Positions 7,348 through 16,844 of a stretch of 64,000 nt of DNA are shown here, in pieces (position 1 is the first letter of the stretch; the number at the start of each line of letters is the position of its first letter). The notes beneath the pieces were generated by a model that saw only the letters and a program-made list of their open reading frames with translations, ran no database searches and was not told the DNA's origin. The position numbers and the translations under genes are program-made. This DNA comes from Siccibacter colletis (GTDB taxonomy: Bacteria; Pseudomonadota; Gammaproteobacteria; Enterobacterales; Enterobacteriaceae), in contig NZ_JMSQ01000005.1 in assembly GCF_000696575.1 (NCBI RefSeq), positions 124,001-188,000 of the forward strand. The letters run 5' to 3'.

Positions 7348-8373
7348 TCACCGGGTGGACTTCGCCGTTTCCCAGCGCTCATGCAGCTGCGTCAGCGCTG
7401 CGTTTGCCGCCTTCCAGCGCGGGGACGACATGAGTTCCTGACGGGTAAATGAGCCGGTATGATACAAATTTGTAACACGCTCAGCGTTGATCGCCGACAG
7501 GTTATCCAGCACGCTTACCGCACCCTTACGATTATTGCAGACGAGGATCATATCGCAACCCGCGTCCAGCGACGCCTGACCACGCTCGGCATAGCTGCCC
7601 ATCACCGCCGCCCCTTCCATCGACAGGTCGTCGGAGAAGATCACGCCGTTGAACCCCAGTTCGCTGCGTAGAATGGTTTGCAGCCAGTACGGCGAACCGC
7701 TGGCCGGGCGCGCATCGGCTTCCGGATAAATAACGTGGGCTGGCATAATCGCATCGAGCTTGTTGTCGCTGATCAGACGCGTAAATATCGACATATCGTG
7801 GCGGCGAATGGTATCCAGCGGGCGCGGATCGACAGGCGTCTCTTTGTGTGAATCCGCCGTCACCGCGCCGTGGCCAGGGAAATGCTTGCCGGTGGTTTTC
7901 ATACCGGCTTCATGCATGCCGTCGATAAAACGCGTTGCCATCGCCAGCGCCTGAGCGGGTTCATCGTGCCAGGCGCGCTCGCCGATAGCGGCGCTGATAT
8001 GGCCCACGTCAAGCACCGGGGCGAAGCTGATGTCGATGTCCTGGGCAATCATTTCGCAGGCCATCAGCCAGCCGGCTTCGTGCGCCAGCCGCCCTCCCTC
8101 TTCCGCGCCCAGCAGCGCCGCGAATGACTGCGCGGCAGGCAGACGCGTAAACCCCTCGCGGAAACGCTGGACGCGCCCGCCCTCCTGATCCACGGCGATC
8201 ACCAGACGATGGCGCGACGCGGCACGGATCTGACGTACCAGCTCACGCAGCTGCGCCGGATCGTGATAGTTACGGGTAAACAGGATCAGCCCGCCCACCA
8301 GCGGATGATGTAAAATTTCACGCTCTTCGGCATCCAGCTCAAAGCCTGCCACATCCAACATTACCGGACCCAC
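7348..8373 (-). CDS. nagZ: Beta-N-acetylhexosaminidase NagZ (GH3 family)
   Basis: Cytosolic enzyme of peptidoglycan recycling; removes GlcNAc from GlcNAc-anhydroMurNAc-peptides and so sets the level of the anhydro-muropeptides that induce AmpC beta-lactamase. 341 aa. Diagnostic GH3 features are visible: [24 protein letters not shown] (mobile catalytic loop with the Asp/His pair), and FSDDLSMEG with the nucleophilic Asp. I use GTG 8373, which gives the E. coli N-terminus MGPVMLDV and has GAGG at a good distance; an in-frame GTG at 8379 would add two residues. It follows thiK by 15 bases. Confidence 0.96.
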   Translation of the reverse strand: MGPVMLDVAGFELDAEEREILHHPLVGGLILFTRNYHDPAQLRELVRQIRAASRHRLVIAVDQEGGRVQRFREGFTRLPAAQSFAALLGAEEGGRLAHEAGWLMACEMIAQDIDISFAPVLDVGHISAAIGERAWHDEPAQALAMATRFIDGMHEAGMKTTGKHFPGHGAVTADSHKETPVDPRPLDTIRRHDMSIFTRLISDNKLDAIMPAHVIYPEADARPASGSPYWLQTILRSELGFNGVIFSDDLSMEGAAVMGSYAERGQASLDAGCDMILVCNNRKGAVSVLDNLSAINAERVTNLYHTGSFTRQELMSSPRWKAANAALTQLHERWETAKSTR

Positions 8374-8388
8374 ATCCACCTCTCTCTG

Positions 8389-9213
8389 TTACCTCGCCCG
8401 CGCCTGGCTCCAGGCCTCATCCGCGAGGGCGATAAATTGTTGTTCCTGCGTCTGCTGAAAGCGCTGTTCGTACCAGCCAGCTATCAGCATCTCTACCCAC
8501 GGCTGCCAGCGGCGCACCTGGCTGCGCAGCGCAGAGGCATCGATACCGCTTAGCTGCGCATAGTGTTGCGTCAGCGCATCACGCACTGACGCGTCGGCCC
8601 ACACCGCCGCCAGCTCCAGCGCGACATCGCCGTCGCCGGCGTATTCCCAGTCAATCAGGCGCGGCGTATCGCCCTGCCACACCAGATTGCCGGGATGAAC
8701 ATCCATATGCAGCGGCCTGAGGCGTAGCGGCCTGGGTTCCCCCTGCCGCGCCAGCGCGCGCAGGCGGCGTAGCCAGAACAGCGTTCGCCGCTGCGGAGCA
8801 CTGGTCTGCCAGTAGTTTTGCAGCAGCGGCAGCAGCGTGATACGCCAGCCGAAGCGGGGTTGCCGGTGCAGATGATACAGTAACGCGGCGAGTTGCGGCA
8901 CGGGGGGGAGCGAGGTTTTCACCTCGCCCGGCAGATAATCGAGCATCAGCCAGTCCCCCTCGCGGCACCAGACGTGCGGCGCGATGTCGGCAGGCAGCTG
9001 GCGCAGCGCCCGGTACTGGCGCGCGAATGCGGCACGGGTGACGAGACTGGCATTGCGCTGCCGCACCAGACGCTGGCCCTGCGGGGTGTCCACCAGCACG
9101 CTGCTGCCGCTTAATCCCCGGAGCGCAGATAGCGAACCGGCGGCTTGCGCCGCCGGAAAGTGTCGTGTCAAAAACGCATCCAGCGATGCATCACTGGGTT
9201 TGTTGTACTGCAC
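8389..9213 (-). CDS. thiK: Thiamine kinase ThiK (YcfN)
   Basis: Phosphorylates salvaged thiamine to thiamine monophosphate, which ThiL then converts to the cofactor. 274 aa, same as E. coli. It belongs to the aminoglycoside-phosphotransferase/choline-kinase fold: the catalytic loop LHMDVHPGNLVW and the metal-binding LIDWEYAGDGD are both intact. Its first 23 bases overlap the 3' end of lpoB, suggesting translational coupling. The protein is more diverged from E. coli than its neighbours and rich in Arg/Gln/Ala, but has no break. Confidence 0.92.
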   Translation of the reverse strand: MQYNKPSDASLDAFLTRHFPAAQAAGSLSALRGLSGSSVLVDTPQGQRLVRQRNASLVTRAAFARQYRALRQLPADIAPHVWCREGDWLMLDYLPGEVKTSLPPVPQLAALLYHLHRQPRFGWRITLLPLLQNYWQTSAPQRRTLFWLRRLRALARQGEPRPLRLRPLHMDVHPGNLVWQGDTPRLIDWEYAGDGDVALELAAVWADASVRDALTQHYAQLSGIDASALRSQVRRWQPWVEMLIAGWYEQRFQQTQEQQFIALADEAWSQARAR

Positions 9214-9844
9214 CTTTACCTGACCAGATGATTTCGCCGGTTTGTACCAGCATCAGCTGCATCTGCAGCGTCGGGGCGTTGACGTTGCCAGTCGCGCTGC
9301 TGTACAGCACGTACTGCGCGCCCACGTTGCGGGCAATACCAATGGCTTTACTGCGCGAGCCGAGGCTGTCCTGAGCGGAGAGGCCGAGCTGCTGTTTGGC
9401 CTGCGCCAGCTGCTGCGCGGAGACCAGGGTGAACTTGCCGTTGTTCCCGAGCGCGCCGTGCAGCGCTTCGGTCGCCGGACCGCTCTGCAGCGAGCCGTTG
9501 GTACGGTTGTTGACGCTATCCACCAGCAGTACGCTGCCCGCGTTCACGCCGTCGGCCTGGAGCATTTTGCCAACCATCGGCTGCATCGCCCCGTTCCAGT
9601 CGTAGTGACGCACCTTCGGTTCCGGGGTGGTCGGCTGCGGCTGTTCGGTGATCGGACCCGGTTGAGACGGCACCGGCGGGATCTCAGGCACGCCAGGCAG
9701 CGTCTGCTGCGGCGGCTGAGGTTGGGCAGTGCCGGGGCCCGCCTGATCGACCGGCGCAGGCTGCTGTTCGCCCTGCATAATACATCCCGATAAAAACATC
9801 GCTACCGTAGTCAGTAGCGCATAACGACGTAATTCCCTGATCAA
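9191..9844 (-). CDS. lpoB: Outer-membrane lipoprotein LpoB, activator of PBP1b
   Basis: LpoB spans the periplasm from the outer membrane and stimulates the bifunctional synthase PBP1b (MrcB). 217 aa. Lipobox LSGC gives a mature N-terminal Cys21. Residues about 25-78 form a flexible Pro/Gln-rich linker that lets the protein reach through the peptidoglycan; the globular domain (about 78-217, HYDWNGAMQPMVGKML onward) is strongly conserved with E. coli. The linker is slightly longer than in E. coli. It lies 10 bases after ycfL in the hinT operon. Confidence 0.95.
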   Translation of the reverse strand: MIRELRRYALLTTVAMFLSGCIMQGEQQPAPVDQAGPGTAQPQPPQQTLPGVPEIPPVPSQPGPITEQPQPTTPEPKVRHYDWNGAMQPMVGKMLQADGVNAGSVLLVDSVNNRTNGSLQSGPATEALHGALGNNGKFTLVSAQQLAQAKQQLGLSAQDSLGSRSKAIGIARNVGAQYVLYSSATGNVNAPTLQMQLMLVQTGEIIWSGKGAVQQTQ

Positions 9845-9854
9845 GTTTCACCTC

Positions 9855-10229
9855 TTAGAGATAAAGATAAAGCCGGACTTTCCGCGCGCCCAGATAGTGG
9901 GAGCTGGCAAAGACGGATACCCCTGAATGCGCCGGAATGGTCACGGTGCGGGGGGCTTCAAGCGGGTGCATTTCCAGCCCTTTAGCGTCATACCAGTAAA
10001 AACGATAGCTCACCGTTACCGGTTTATCTCTTTCATTGTAAATTCTGGATGACGCAGAGGGGGTAATATTTTCGCTGGAATACTCCGGTTTTTCCGCCGT
10101 AATGCCTGCTGCCAGCACGGCTGACTCCAGCACCAGCGTCTGATCCTCATTCACCGGGATCTGCGGCGACGAGCCGCAACCGGCCAGCGTTAGAGCAAAC
10201 AACAGCGCGACGAGGCGTGCAGGCGTCAT
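9855..10229 (-). CDS. ycfL: YcfL, predicted lipoprotein (DUF1425)
   Basis: 124 aa with a lipoprotein signal: MTPARLVALLFALTLAGC, lipidated Cys18. The rest is a small beta-rich domain (VTVSYRFYWYDAKGLEM...). Function not established; it may pair with LpoB, whose gene follows. The longer reading frame (to 10274) is wrong: ATG 10229 gives the signal peptide and lies one base after the hinT stop, typical of coupled translation. Confidence 0.9.
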   Translation of the reverse strand: MTPARLVALLFALTLAGCGSSPQIPVNEDQTLVLESAVLAAGITAEKPEYSSENITPSASSRIYNERDKPVTVSYRFYWYDAKGLEMHPLEAPRTVTIPAHSGVSVFASSHYLGARKVRLYLYL

Positions 10230-10230
10230 A

Positions 10231-10590
10231 TCACAGCCCTTTGTGAGACAGCATTGGACCCAGCGCGCGGCCACCCACCAGATGCATATGGATGTGGTAA
10301 ACCTCCTGTCCGCCGTGACGGTTGCAGTTCATGATCAGACGATAGCCGTCTTCATCAATCCCTTCGTCGCGGGCAATTTTTGCTGCCACGGTGAACAGCC
10401 GGCCCAGCGCCTGCTCGTGATCGGCGGTGACATCATTCACTGTGGGAATGAGTACGTTTGGAACGATAAGAATGTGCGTGGGTGCCTGCGGGGAGATATC
10501 GCGAAAAGCGGTGACCAGCTCGTCCTGATAAACCACGTCCGCGGGAATTTCGCGGCGGATAATTTTACTGAAAATCGTTTCTTCGGCCAT
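10231..10590 (-). CDS. hinT: Purine nucleoside phosphoramidase HinT (YcfF)
   Basis: HIT-family hydrolase that cleaves AMP-lysine and other adenosine phosphoramidates. 119 aa. The signature histidine triad HIHMHL is present near residue 100, preceded by GQEVYH. ATG 10590 gives the E. coli N-terminus [16 protein letters not shown] and is preceded by AGAGGGAT; the 19 extra upstream codons are not conserved. First gene of the hinT-ycfL-lpoB-thiK-nagZ-ycfP operon; its promoter must lie in the spacer before fhuE. Confidence 0.96.
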   Translation of the reverse strand: MAEETIFSKIIRREIPADVVYQDELVTAFRDISPQAPTHILIVPNVLIPTVNDVTADHEQALGRLFTVAAKIARDEGIDEDGYRLIMNCNRHGGQEVYHIHMHLVGGRALGPMLSHKGL

Positions 10591-10929
10591 GTGTAATCCC
10601 TCTTTTGTAATCCATAGAGTATGAGCGAGATAATCCAGTCCTTTCAACCTTTGACCGGTTTTTCTTTATATGGCCTGCGCTTACTGTTTGCGGGTGTTCT
10701 GATTACCGCTCTGGCTAATTCACTCTGACGTTAATCTCCGCCGTTGTTGCTGTTACAGCTCTTACATTTGTTTACAGCGGTAAGACTAATGATTATAGTT
10801 CTCATTTTTATTGACACCGGAAAGTTCATTCAGTTATTCGCGATATCTATTCATCAGCAGCGGACACCTCAGAAGAGAATCGCAATTTAATAACCAGATG
10901 CACAGCATCCTTCTTCTTAAGGGTAAAAC
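10591..10929. other. hinT-fhuE divergent intergenic region (339 bases)
   Basis: Carries the minus-strand hinT promoter and the plus-strand fhuE promoter. A Fur-like box lies at 10785-10803 and a TTGACA hexamer at 10811-10816 without a convincing -10. A 35-codon ORF (10621-10728) without a ribosome-binding site is discussed under findings. Confidence 0.6.
10785..10803 (+). promoter_or_regulatory. Fur-like box upstream of fhuE
   Basis: ACTAATGATTATAGTTCTC agrees with the 19-base Fur consensus at 13 positions, including the TAATGAT core. It lies 127 bases before fhuE, an iron-regulated receptor in E. coli. Confidence 0.55.
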
Positions 10930-13104
10930 ATGGCTTTTGAAGCAACCCGCGTTCGTGGCTCGTCGCCGGCGTCGCACCTTCCTTCCCTGCTCGCATTAAG
11001 CATTGCCGCCGCGCTGACCAGCCCGGCGGTATTCGCGGCACCTAACGATACGATTGTGGTGGATGCGACGTCTGCCAGCGCTCCAGCTGATAACTCTCAG
11101 GATTACAGCGTCAAGGTGACCAGCGCCGGTACCAAAATGTCATTGATTCAGCGCGACATCCCGCAGTCGGTGAGCATCATCAGCGAGCAGCGTATGAAGG
11201 ACCAGCAGTTGAATACGCTGGGCGATGTACTGTCTAACACCACGGGTATTACCGCAAATCAGGCCGACTCTGACCGCGTTTCATATTATTCGCGCGGGTT
11301 TGAGATCGATAACTATATGGTTGATGGTATTCCTACCTACTTCGAGTCGCGCTGGAATCTGGGCGATGCGCAGTCGGATACCGCATTGCTTGAGCGCATC
11401 GAAGTGGTACGTGGCGCTACCGGCCTGATGAGCGGAGCGGGTAATCCGTCTGCATCCATCAATATGGTACGTAAGCACGCTGACAGCCGTGAATTCAAAG
11501 GCAATGTCTCTGCAGAGTATGGCAGCTGGAATAAGCAGCGCTACGTAGTGGACGTACAGTCACCGCTGACAGAAGACGGACGTATTCGTGGTCGTGTTGT
11601 GACCGGTTACCAGGATAATGACAGCTGGCTCGACCGCTATAACCAGCAGAAAAAATTCTTCTACGGAGTACTGGATACCGATCTGACCGATGCAACCAGC
11701 CTGTCTGTAGGCTATGAATACCAGCAGATCAACGTTAACAGCCCGACCTGGGGCGGTCTGCCGCGCTGGAATACGAATGGCGGCGCTATTCGCTACGATC
11801 GCAGCCGCAGCACCGCACCTGACTGGGCTTACAATGACAAAGACATGAATAAGGTCTTTGTGATGCTGAAGCAGCGTTTCGATAACAACTGGGAAGCGAC
11901 CCTGAACGGCACGCATACCGAAACCAAACTTGACGGCCGTACCTCGTATATTGACGCCGTACTGGATGAGTCGACCGGCAATCTGGACAGCATTTACGGG
12001 CCAGGTTATATGGTGGGCGGAACCGGCTACAACACCGGCAAGCGTAAAGTGGATGCGTTAGACCTGTACGCCAGCGGACCTTACGAGCTTCTCGGTCGTG
12101 AACATCAGCTGATGGTGGGTGCGAATTACAGTAAACAGCACAACCGTTACCTGAACTCCTGGGCAAACATTTACGCTGATGAAGTTGGCAATTTCGGCAA
12201 TTACAACGGTAACATCCCGGAAACCAACTGGGGCGACCTCGCCCTGGCGCAGGAAGATAAGATCCACATCAAATCTGCCTATACCGCAACGCGTATCTCA
12301 CTGGCCGATCCGCTGCATCTTATTGTGGGTGCCCGTTACACCAAATGGAGTACGGACACGCTGACGCAGCACATGGAAAAAAATAACACCACGCCGTATG
12401 CCGGGCTGGTGCTGGACATCAACGATAACTGGTCAACCTACGCCAGCTATACCTCTATTTTCCAGCCGCAGACCGTGCGCGACATCAGCGGAAAATATCT
12501 GGCACCTATTACCGGTAAAAACTATGAACTGGGTGTGAAATCTGACTGGATGAACAGCCGTCTCACGACCTCCCTGGCAGTGTTCCGCATTGAGCAGGAT
12601 AACCTTGGCGTCAGCACTGGTCAGCCGATCCCGGGCTCTTCTAACGAAACAGCTTATCGCGGCGAAGATGGCACAGTGAGCAAAGGCGTTGAGCTGGAAG
12701 TTAACGGCGCACTGACCGATAACTGGCAGATGACCTTTGGTGCCACCCGCTACGTTGCTACAGACAGCGAAGGTAAGGCGGTTAATGCCGACCTGCCGCG
12801 TACCAGCGTGAAGTTGTTTACCAGCTATCGCCTGCCGATGCTGCAGGATCTGACGCTGGGTGGTGGCGTGAACTGGCAGAACCATACCTATTCTTATGTC
12901 AGCACTGGCTTCGGCACGTTCCGCGCCGATCAGGGTAGCTATGCACTGGTAAATCTGTTCGGTCGTTATCAGGTCACCAAAGAGCTTTCTGTCCAGGCGA
13001 ATCTGAACAACCTGCTGGATAAAGAGTACGACACTAACGTGGGCCAGTCTTATATCTACGGCGCGCCGCGTAACTTCTCGCTGACCGCGAACTACAGTTT
13101 CTGA
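10930..13104 (+). CDS. fhuE: TonB-dependent receptor FhuE for coprogen and rhodotorulic acid
   Basis: Outer-membrane ferric-siderophore receptor of 724 aa. A signal peptide ends near residue 37 (FAA-PND). The TonB box region (DTIVVDAT) and the plug domain (about 50-190: QRDIPQSVSIISEQRM, SRGFEIDNYMVDGIPTYFESRWNLGD, EVVRGATGLMSGAGNPSASINMVRK) precede a 22-strand barrel that ends in the outer-membrane signature Phe (NYSF). Segments such as VNSPTWGGLPRWNT and STAPDWAYNDK match E. coli FhuE closely. Start ATG 10930 follows AAGGG. The barrel loops differ more from E. coli than the plug, as usual for exposed receptor parts. Confidence 0.95.
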   Translation: MAFEATRVRGSSPASHLPSLLALSIAAALTSPAVFAAPNDTIVVDATSASAPADNSQDYSVKVTSAGTKMSLIQRDIPQSVSIISEQRMKDQQLNTLGDVLSNTTGITANQADSDRVSYYSRGFEIDNYMVDGIPTYFESRWNLGDAQSDTALLERIEVVRGATGLMSGAGNPSASINMVRKHADSREFKGNVSAEYGSWNKQRYVVDVQSPLTEDGRIRGRVVTGYQDNDSWLDRYNQQKKFFYGVLDTDLTDATSLSVGYEYQQINVNSPTWGGLPRWNTNGGAIRYDRSRSTAPDWAYNDKDMNKVFVMLKQRFDNNWEATLNGTHTETKLDGRTSYIDAVLDESTGNLDSIYGPGYMVGGTGYNTGKRKVDALDLYASGPYELLGREHQLMVGANYSKQHNRYLNSWANIYADEVGNFGNYNGNIPETNWGDLALAQEDKIHIKSAYTATRISLADPLHLIVGARYTKWSTDTLTQHMEKNNTTPYAGLVLDINDNWSTYASYTSIFQPQTVRDISGKYLAPITGKNYELGVKSDWMNSRLTTSLAVFRIEQDNLGVSTGQPIPGSSNETAYRGEDGTVSKGVELEVNGALTDNWQMTFGATRYVATDSEGKAVNADLPRTSVKLFTSYRLPMLQDLTLGGGVNWQNHTYSYVSTGFGTFRADQGSYALVNLFGRYQVTKELSVQANLNNLLDKEYDTNVGQSYIYGAPRNFSLTANYSF

Positions 13105-13123
13105 TAGTACCGCGTAACGAATT

Positions 13124-13151
13124 AAGGGAGCCTGATGGTTCCCTTTCTTTT
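13124..13151 (+). terminator. Terminator of fhuE
   Basis: AAGGGAGCC-TGAT-GGTTCCCTT stem followed by TCTTTTT, 20 bases after the stop. Confidence 0.85.
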
Positions 13152-13252
13152 TGTCTGGACATCAGCGCCCTGCTCTCAGCACGGTTCTGTGGCAGTGATG
13201 GCACGTAAACCTGCCCTGTGGCCGGAACAGCGCTTAATACAACGCCGCCCAT

Positions 13253-13279
13253 AAAAAAGGGAGGCCATCGGCCTCCCTT
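13253..13279 (-). terminator. Terminator of ptsG
   Basis: Minus-strand stem GGGAGGCC-GAT-GGCCTCCC followed by TTTTTT, 22 bases beyond the ptsG stop. Confidence 0.9.
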
Positions 13280-13300
13280 AGTCTCCCCAACCTTTATGGC

Positions 13301-14734
13301 TTAGCTGTTACGGATGTACTCATCCATTTCCGTTTTCAGGTTATCGGATTTAGTACCGAAGATAGCCTGAACACCGGAACCAGCAACCACCACACCTGCC
13401 GCACCCAGCTTTTTCAGGCCGGACTGGTCAACTTTAGCCACGTCGGCCACGCTGACGCGCAGACGAGTGATACAGGCATCAAGGTTAGTGATGTTCTCTT
13501 TGCCACCGAAGGCAGCAACCAGAGCCGGAGCCATTTCACTGGTCGCGCCTGCTTTGGCATCTTCCGTCGCGTCTTCACGACCTGGCGTTTTCAGATCCAG
13601 CGCTTTAATCAGCACGCGGAACACGGTGTAGTAGATGGCCGCGTAGCACAGACCCACAACCGGGAACAGCCACAGGTTGCTGCCGTTACCGCTCAGCACC
13701 ACGAAGTCGATCAGGCCGTGGGAGAAGCTGGTACCGTCACGCATACCCAGCAGGATACAGATCGGGAACGCCAGGCCAGCCAGTACCGCGTGGATCACGT
13801 ACAGGATCGGCGCAACGAACATGAAGGAGAACTCGATCGGCTCGGTGATACCGGTCAGGAACGAGGTCAGCGCCGCGGAGATCATGATCCCGCCCACTTT
13901 CGCGCGGTTCTCTGGTTTAGCAGAGTGCCAGATGGCGATAGCGGCAGCCGGCAGACCGTACATTTTGAACAGGAAGCCACCAGAGAGTTTACCTGCGGTC
14001 GGGTCGCCTGCCATGTAACGCGGGATATCACCGTGGAACACCTGACCGGCAGCGTTGGTGAATTCACCAATCTGCATCTGGAAAGGTACGTTCCAGATAT
14101 GGTGCAGGCCGAACGGCACCAGGCTACGCTCGATGAAGCCGTAGATACCAAACGCGACTACCGGGTTCTGATAAGCAGCCCACTGGGAGAAGGTCTGGAT
14201 AGCGCTACCCACCGGCGGCCAGATGAAGGACAGCAGCACGCCCATGATGATAGCGGTCAGGCCGGAAATAATCGGCACAAAGCGTTTGCCCGCGAAGAAG
14301 CCCAGATACTCAGGGAGCTTAATACGGTAGAAACGGTTGAACATGTAGGCTGCGATAGCACCCGCGATGATACCGCCCAGCACACCGGTATCCGCCAGGT
14401 GTTGTGAGGCGATCTCTTCAGCCGGTAAGTGCAGCACCAGCGGCGCAACCACCGCCATGGTTTTCACCATGATGCCATACGCAACGACCGCGGCCAGGCC
14501 GGATACGCCGTCGTTATTGGTGAAGCCCAGCGCCACGCCGATGGCGAAGATCAGCGGCATGTTGGCGAACACGGAACCGCCCGCTTCCGCCATCACATGG
14601 GAAACCACTGCTGGCAGCCAGCTGAAGTTAGCGGAACCGACGCCCAGCAGGATACCTGCGATAGGCAGTACGGAGACCGGCAGCATCAGCGATTTACCCA
14701 CCTTCTGCAGGTTAGCAAATGCATTCTTGAACAT
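13301..14734 (-). CDS. ptsG: Glucose-specific PTS transporter, IICB component
   Basis: Imports and phosphorylates glucose. 477 aa, identical in length to E. coli. Residues 1-~390 are the IIC membrane domain (about ten helices, [24 protein letters not shown] start, [12 protein letters not shown] substrate-site motif). After a linker (about 385-400) comes the cytosolic IIB domain with phospho-acceptor Cys421 in [11 protein letters not shown]. Phosphate arrives from IIA-Glc (Crr). The 5' region carries the SgrS pairing site, an Mlc operator and a CRP site, so control by sugar, cAMP and glucose-phosphate stress appears conserved. Confidence 0.98.
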   Translation of the reverse strand: MFKNAFANLQKVGKSLMLPVSVLPIAGILLGVGSANFSWLPAVVSHVMAEAGGSVFANMPLIFAIGVALGFTNNDGVSGLAAVVAYGIMVKTMAVVAPLVLHLPAEEIASQHLADTGVLGGIIAGAIAAYMFNRFYRIKLPEYLGFFAGKRFVPIISGLTAIIMGVLLSFIWPPVGSAIQTFSQWAAYQNPVVAFGIYGFIERSLVPFGLHHIWNVPFQMQIGEFTNAAGQVFHGDIPRYMAGDPTAGKLSGGFLFKMYGLPAAAIAIWHSAKPENRAKVGGIMISAALTSFLTGITEPIEFSFMFVAPILYVIHAVLAGLAFPICILLGMRDGTSFSHGLIDFVVLSGNGSNLWLFPVVGLCYAAIYYTVFRVLIKALDLKTPGREDATEDAKAGATSEMAPALVAAFGGKENITNLDACITRLRVSVADVAKVDQSGLKKLGAAGVVVAGSGVQAIFGTKSDNLKTEMDEYIRNS

Positions 14735-14739
14735 AATTG

Positions 14740-14762
14740 AGAGTGCTCCTGAGTATTTGTGC
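14740..14762 (-). promoter_or_regulatory. SgrS small-RNA target and ribosome-binding site of ptsG
   Basis: The minus strand reads CAAATACTCAGGAGCAC just before the ptsG ATG, essentially identical to the E. coli segment that SgrS pairs with. It includes the AGGAG Shine-Dalgarno. The sgrS gene is not in this window. Confidence 0.8.
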
Positions 14763-14830
14763 TTTTTTTACGCTTATCACGCATTGCCTGTGGGGAGAAA
14801 CAGGCCATAAAACAGGGCATCTGAGCGCCC

Positions 14831-14858
14831 TTTATTTATTACGCAGAGTAAAATAAAT
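14831..14858 (-). promoter_or_regulatory. Mlc operator and promoter region of ptsG
   Basis: Minus-strand ATTTATTTTACTCTGCGTAA (14858-14839) followed by TAAATAAA matches the Mlc operator overlapping the E. coli ptsG start region, with the same AAATAAAGGGCGCT sequence after it. Confidence 0.7.
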
Positions 14859-14871
14859 CGCGTTTTTTTTG

Positions 14872-14887
14872 TTTGACGGTAGTCACG
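14872..14887 (-). promoter_or_regulatory. CRP-type site upstream of ptsG
   Basis: Minus strand CGTGA-CTACCG-TCAAA matches 8 of the 10 CRP core positions and lies just upstream of the Mlc operator, the arrangement expected for ptsG. Confidence 0.6.
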
Positions 14888-14958
14888 TTTCAGCAACCAC
14901 CCTCAGAAAAAGTTAAATTTCTTTACAATCTGACGCTTAAGCAGGCCGCGAAAACAGC

Positions 14959-14984
14959 TTCACCGCCTGGATTTTGGCGGTGAA
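14959..14984 (-). terminator. Hairpin 45 bases after ycfH, possible terminator
   Basis: Nine-base perfect stem TTCACCGCC / GGCGGTGAA; on the minus strand it is followed by GCTGTTTTCG, a weak T-run. It is the only candidate end for the fab-side ycfH transcript. Confidence 0.45.
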
Positions 14985-15029
14985 CTCTACGCGCTTCACT
15001 ACTTAATTACGAGCAATAAAATAATTAGG

Positions 15030-15827
15030 CTATTGGCTATTTTGCAGGCGGGACGGGTCGATATGAAACAGCGTGGCAAAGTTGTGCGTGGTTGCCGATG
15101 CCAGCTCTTCCAGCGAAACGCCTTTCAGTACCGCCATGTATTCTGCCACGTCGCGCACCAGGGCCGGCTGATTCTCTTTGCCACGATGCGGAACCGGCGC
15201 AAGGTATGGAGAATCGGTTTCAACCAGCAGCCGGTCCAGCGGCACGTAACGCGCTGCGTCACGCAGCTGCTCAGCATTGCGGAAAGTGACAATGCCTGAG
15301 AACGAAATATAGAATCCCATATCCAGCAGCTTGCCTGCGGTTTCCCGATCTTCAGTGAAACAGTGTAGTACGCCACCGCAATCCGTCACCTTTTCCTCGC
15401 GTAAAATCGCCAGCGTGTCTTCCCGGGCATCGCGCGTGTGTACAATTACCGGCTTGTTAAGCTCGCGTCCAATGCGGATATGGTTGCGGAACGACGCCTG
15501 CTGGGTCGCTTTGGTTTCAGGGGTATAGAAGTAGTCGAGCCCGGTTTCGCCCATCGCCACGACGCCCTCTTCCGCCGCCAGCCGACGCAGGGTGTCGACC
15601 TCATAAGGCTCATCCTGATTGAGCGGATGAACGCCACAGGAGAACACCACGTTGTCGCGCTGCCCCACCAGCTCGCGCATAGCGCTGTAGCCCGGCAGCG
15701 TAGTGGCAACGGCGAGGAAAAACTTCACGTCGCGCGCAGCGGCTTTTTCCAGCACGTCACCGACATTTTTATGCAGCGTCTGGTAATCCAGACCGTCGAG
15801 GTGGCAGTGGGAATCAACTAAAAACAT
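15030..15827 (-). CDS. ycfH: TatD-family metal-dependent hydrolase YcfH
   Basis: 265-aa member of the TatD deoxyribonuclease family; the exact substrate of YcfH is not established. The metal-binding HCH motif is in DSHCHLDGLDY at the N-terminus, with further ligands in GETGLDY (Glu), VIVHTRDA (His), LHCFTED (His) and LVETDSPYL (Asp). ATG 15827 (MFLVDSHCHL) matches E. coli; ATG 15833 adds two residues. It follows holB by 9 bases as the last gene of the pabC-mltG-tmk-holB-ycfH group. Confidence 0.93.
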   Translation of the reverse strand: MFLVDSHCHLDGLDYQTLHKNVGDVLEKAAARDVKFFLAVATTLPGYSAMRELVGQRDNVVFSCGVHPLNQDEPYEVDTLRRLAAEEGVVAMGETGLDYFYTPETKATQQASFRNHIRIGRELNKPVIVHTRDAREDTLAILREEKVTDCGGVLHCFTEDRETAGKLLDMGFYISFSGIVTFRNAEQLRDAARYVPLDRLLVETDSPYLAPVPHRGKENQPALVRDVAEYMAVLKGVSLEELASATTHNFATLFHIDPSRLQNSQ

Positions 15828-15836
15828 AATCATTCT

Positions 15837-16844
15837 CTACAGATGAAAAAGGGGACGCTGTACGCCTGACGTGAGCATCTGCTCCCAGGATAACAGCAAA
15901 TCGGTCAGCAGCAGTTCGCGGTTGACGCCCGCGACCCGCAGCAGCTGCTCGCGGGTGCGAAACAGCGAATGCAGGCAGTGCTGCAGTTGCGAAACGGTGA
16001 GCTGCGCGGCGAGACGCTCCACCAGCGGCTGTCTGTCGGGATTCGTCAGCCAGCGCGCGGCACCCTGCTGCCATTTCACTGCATCAAGCAGCAGCGCAGA
16101 GAGCCAGTACAGCCGCATCGGGGCGCTGTCGTGATTGAGCACGGTCAGCAGCGACAGAAAATCCTGCTGGCTGAGCGCGCCGTCTGTCGCCACGCACAGC
16201 TGATGACGCGCCTCGCGGGCCTGATCGTCCAATAGCGTCAGCGCTGCCGCGGGCGCACCGCCGCTCAGGCGCAGCGCTGCACTCAGCTCATCCGGAGTGG
16301 CGGGTTTTTCACGCGCCAGCCACGCCAGCGCGTAACGCTCTTCCGGCACCGGGATATGCCAGTAAAAACAGCGGCTGCGCAGGGTTGCCAGCAGATTTTC
16401 CGGCGTGCGGCAGCCCAGCAAAAACCAGGTATTTTCCGGCGGCTCTTCCAGGGTTTTCAGCAAGGCATTGGCCGCCGCCTCGGTCAGCTGCGCCGCATCG
16501 GCAATCCACACCACTTTTGCCCCACCCAGTCGCGCATGTTCGTAGAGCTTTTCGCTGACCGCACGGATGGCGTCAATCCCGAGGCTGGCTTTGCCCTTTT
16601 CCGGCTCGACCAGGTAATAGTCAGGATGGGTACTGGCCTGCATCAGCTGACAGCTCCGGCACTGGCCGCAGCTTTTCTGACCATCCGGTTGCTGACACAT
16701 CAGCCAGCGGCCAAGGGCGTAAATCAGCGCCTCATCGCCCATGCCGGGCAGTGCGTGAATCAGTAACGCATGGTGCCCGCGCCCGGCCTGATGCTGGGAC
16801 ACCAGATGCTCAAACGACGGACGCAGCCACGGATACCATTTCAT
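15837..16844 (-). CDS. holB: DNA polymerase III delta-prime subunit HolB
   Basis: Stator subunit of the clamp-loader complex that opens the beta clamp. 335 aa. The modified P-loop region (ALPGMGDEALIYALGRWLMC) lacks a working Walker A, as known for delta prime. A zinc module is formed by four cysteines in CQQPDGQKSCGQCRSCQLM, and the sensor-like NALLKTLEEPPENTWFLL is typical. ATG 16844 is chosen because its A is the last base of the tmk TGA, and KWYPWLRPSFEHL aligns with E. coli. The middle is more diverged from E. coli than the ends. Confidence 0.95.
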   Translation of the reverse strand: MKWYPWLRPSFEHLVSQHQAGRGHHALLIHALPGMGDEALIYALGRWLMCQQPDGQKSCGQCRSCQLMQASTHPDYYLVEPEKGKASLGIDAIRAVSEKLYEHARLGGAKVVWIADAAQLTEAAANALLKTLEEPPENTWFLLGCRTPENLLATLRSRCFYWHIPVPEERYALAWLAREKPATPDELSAALRLSGGAPAAALTLLDDQAREARHQLCVATDGALSQQDFLSLLTVLNHDSAPMRLYWLSALLLDAVKWQQGAARWLTNPDRQPLVERLAAQLTVSQLQHCLHSLFRTREQLLRVAGVNRELLLTDLLLSWEQMLTSGVQRPLFHL

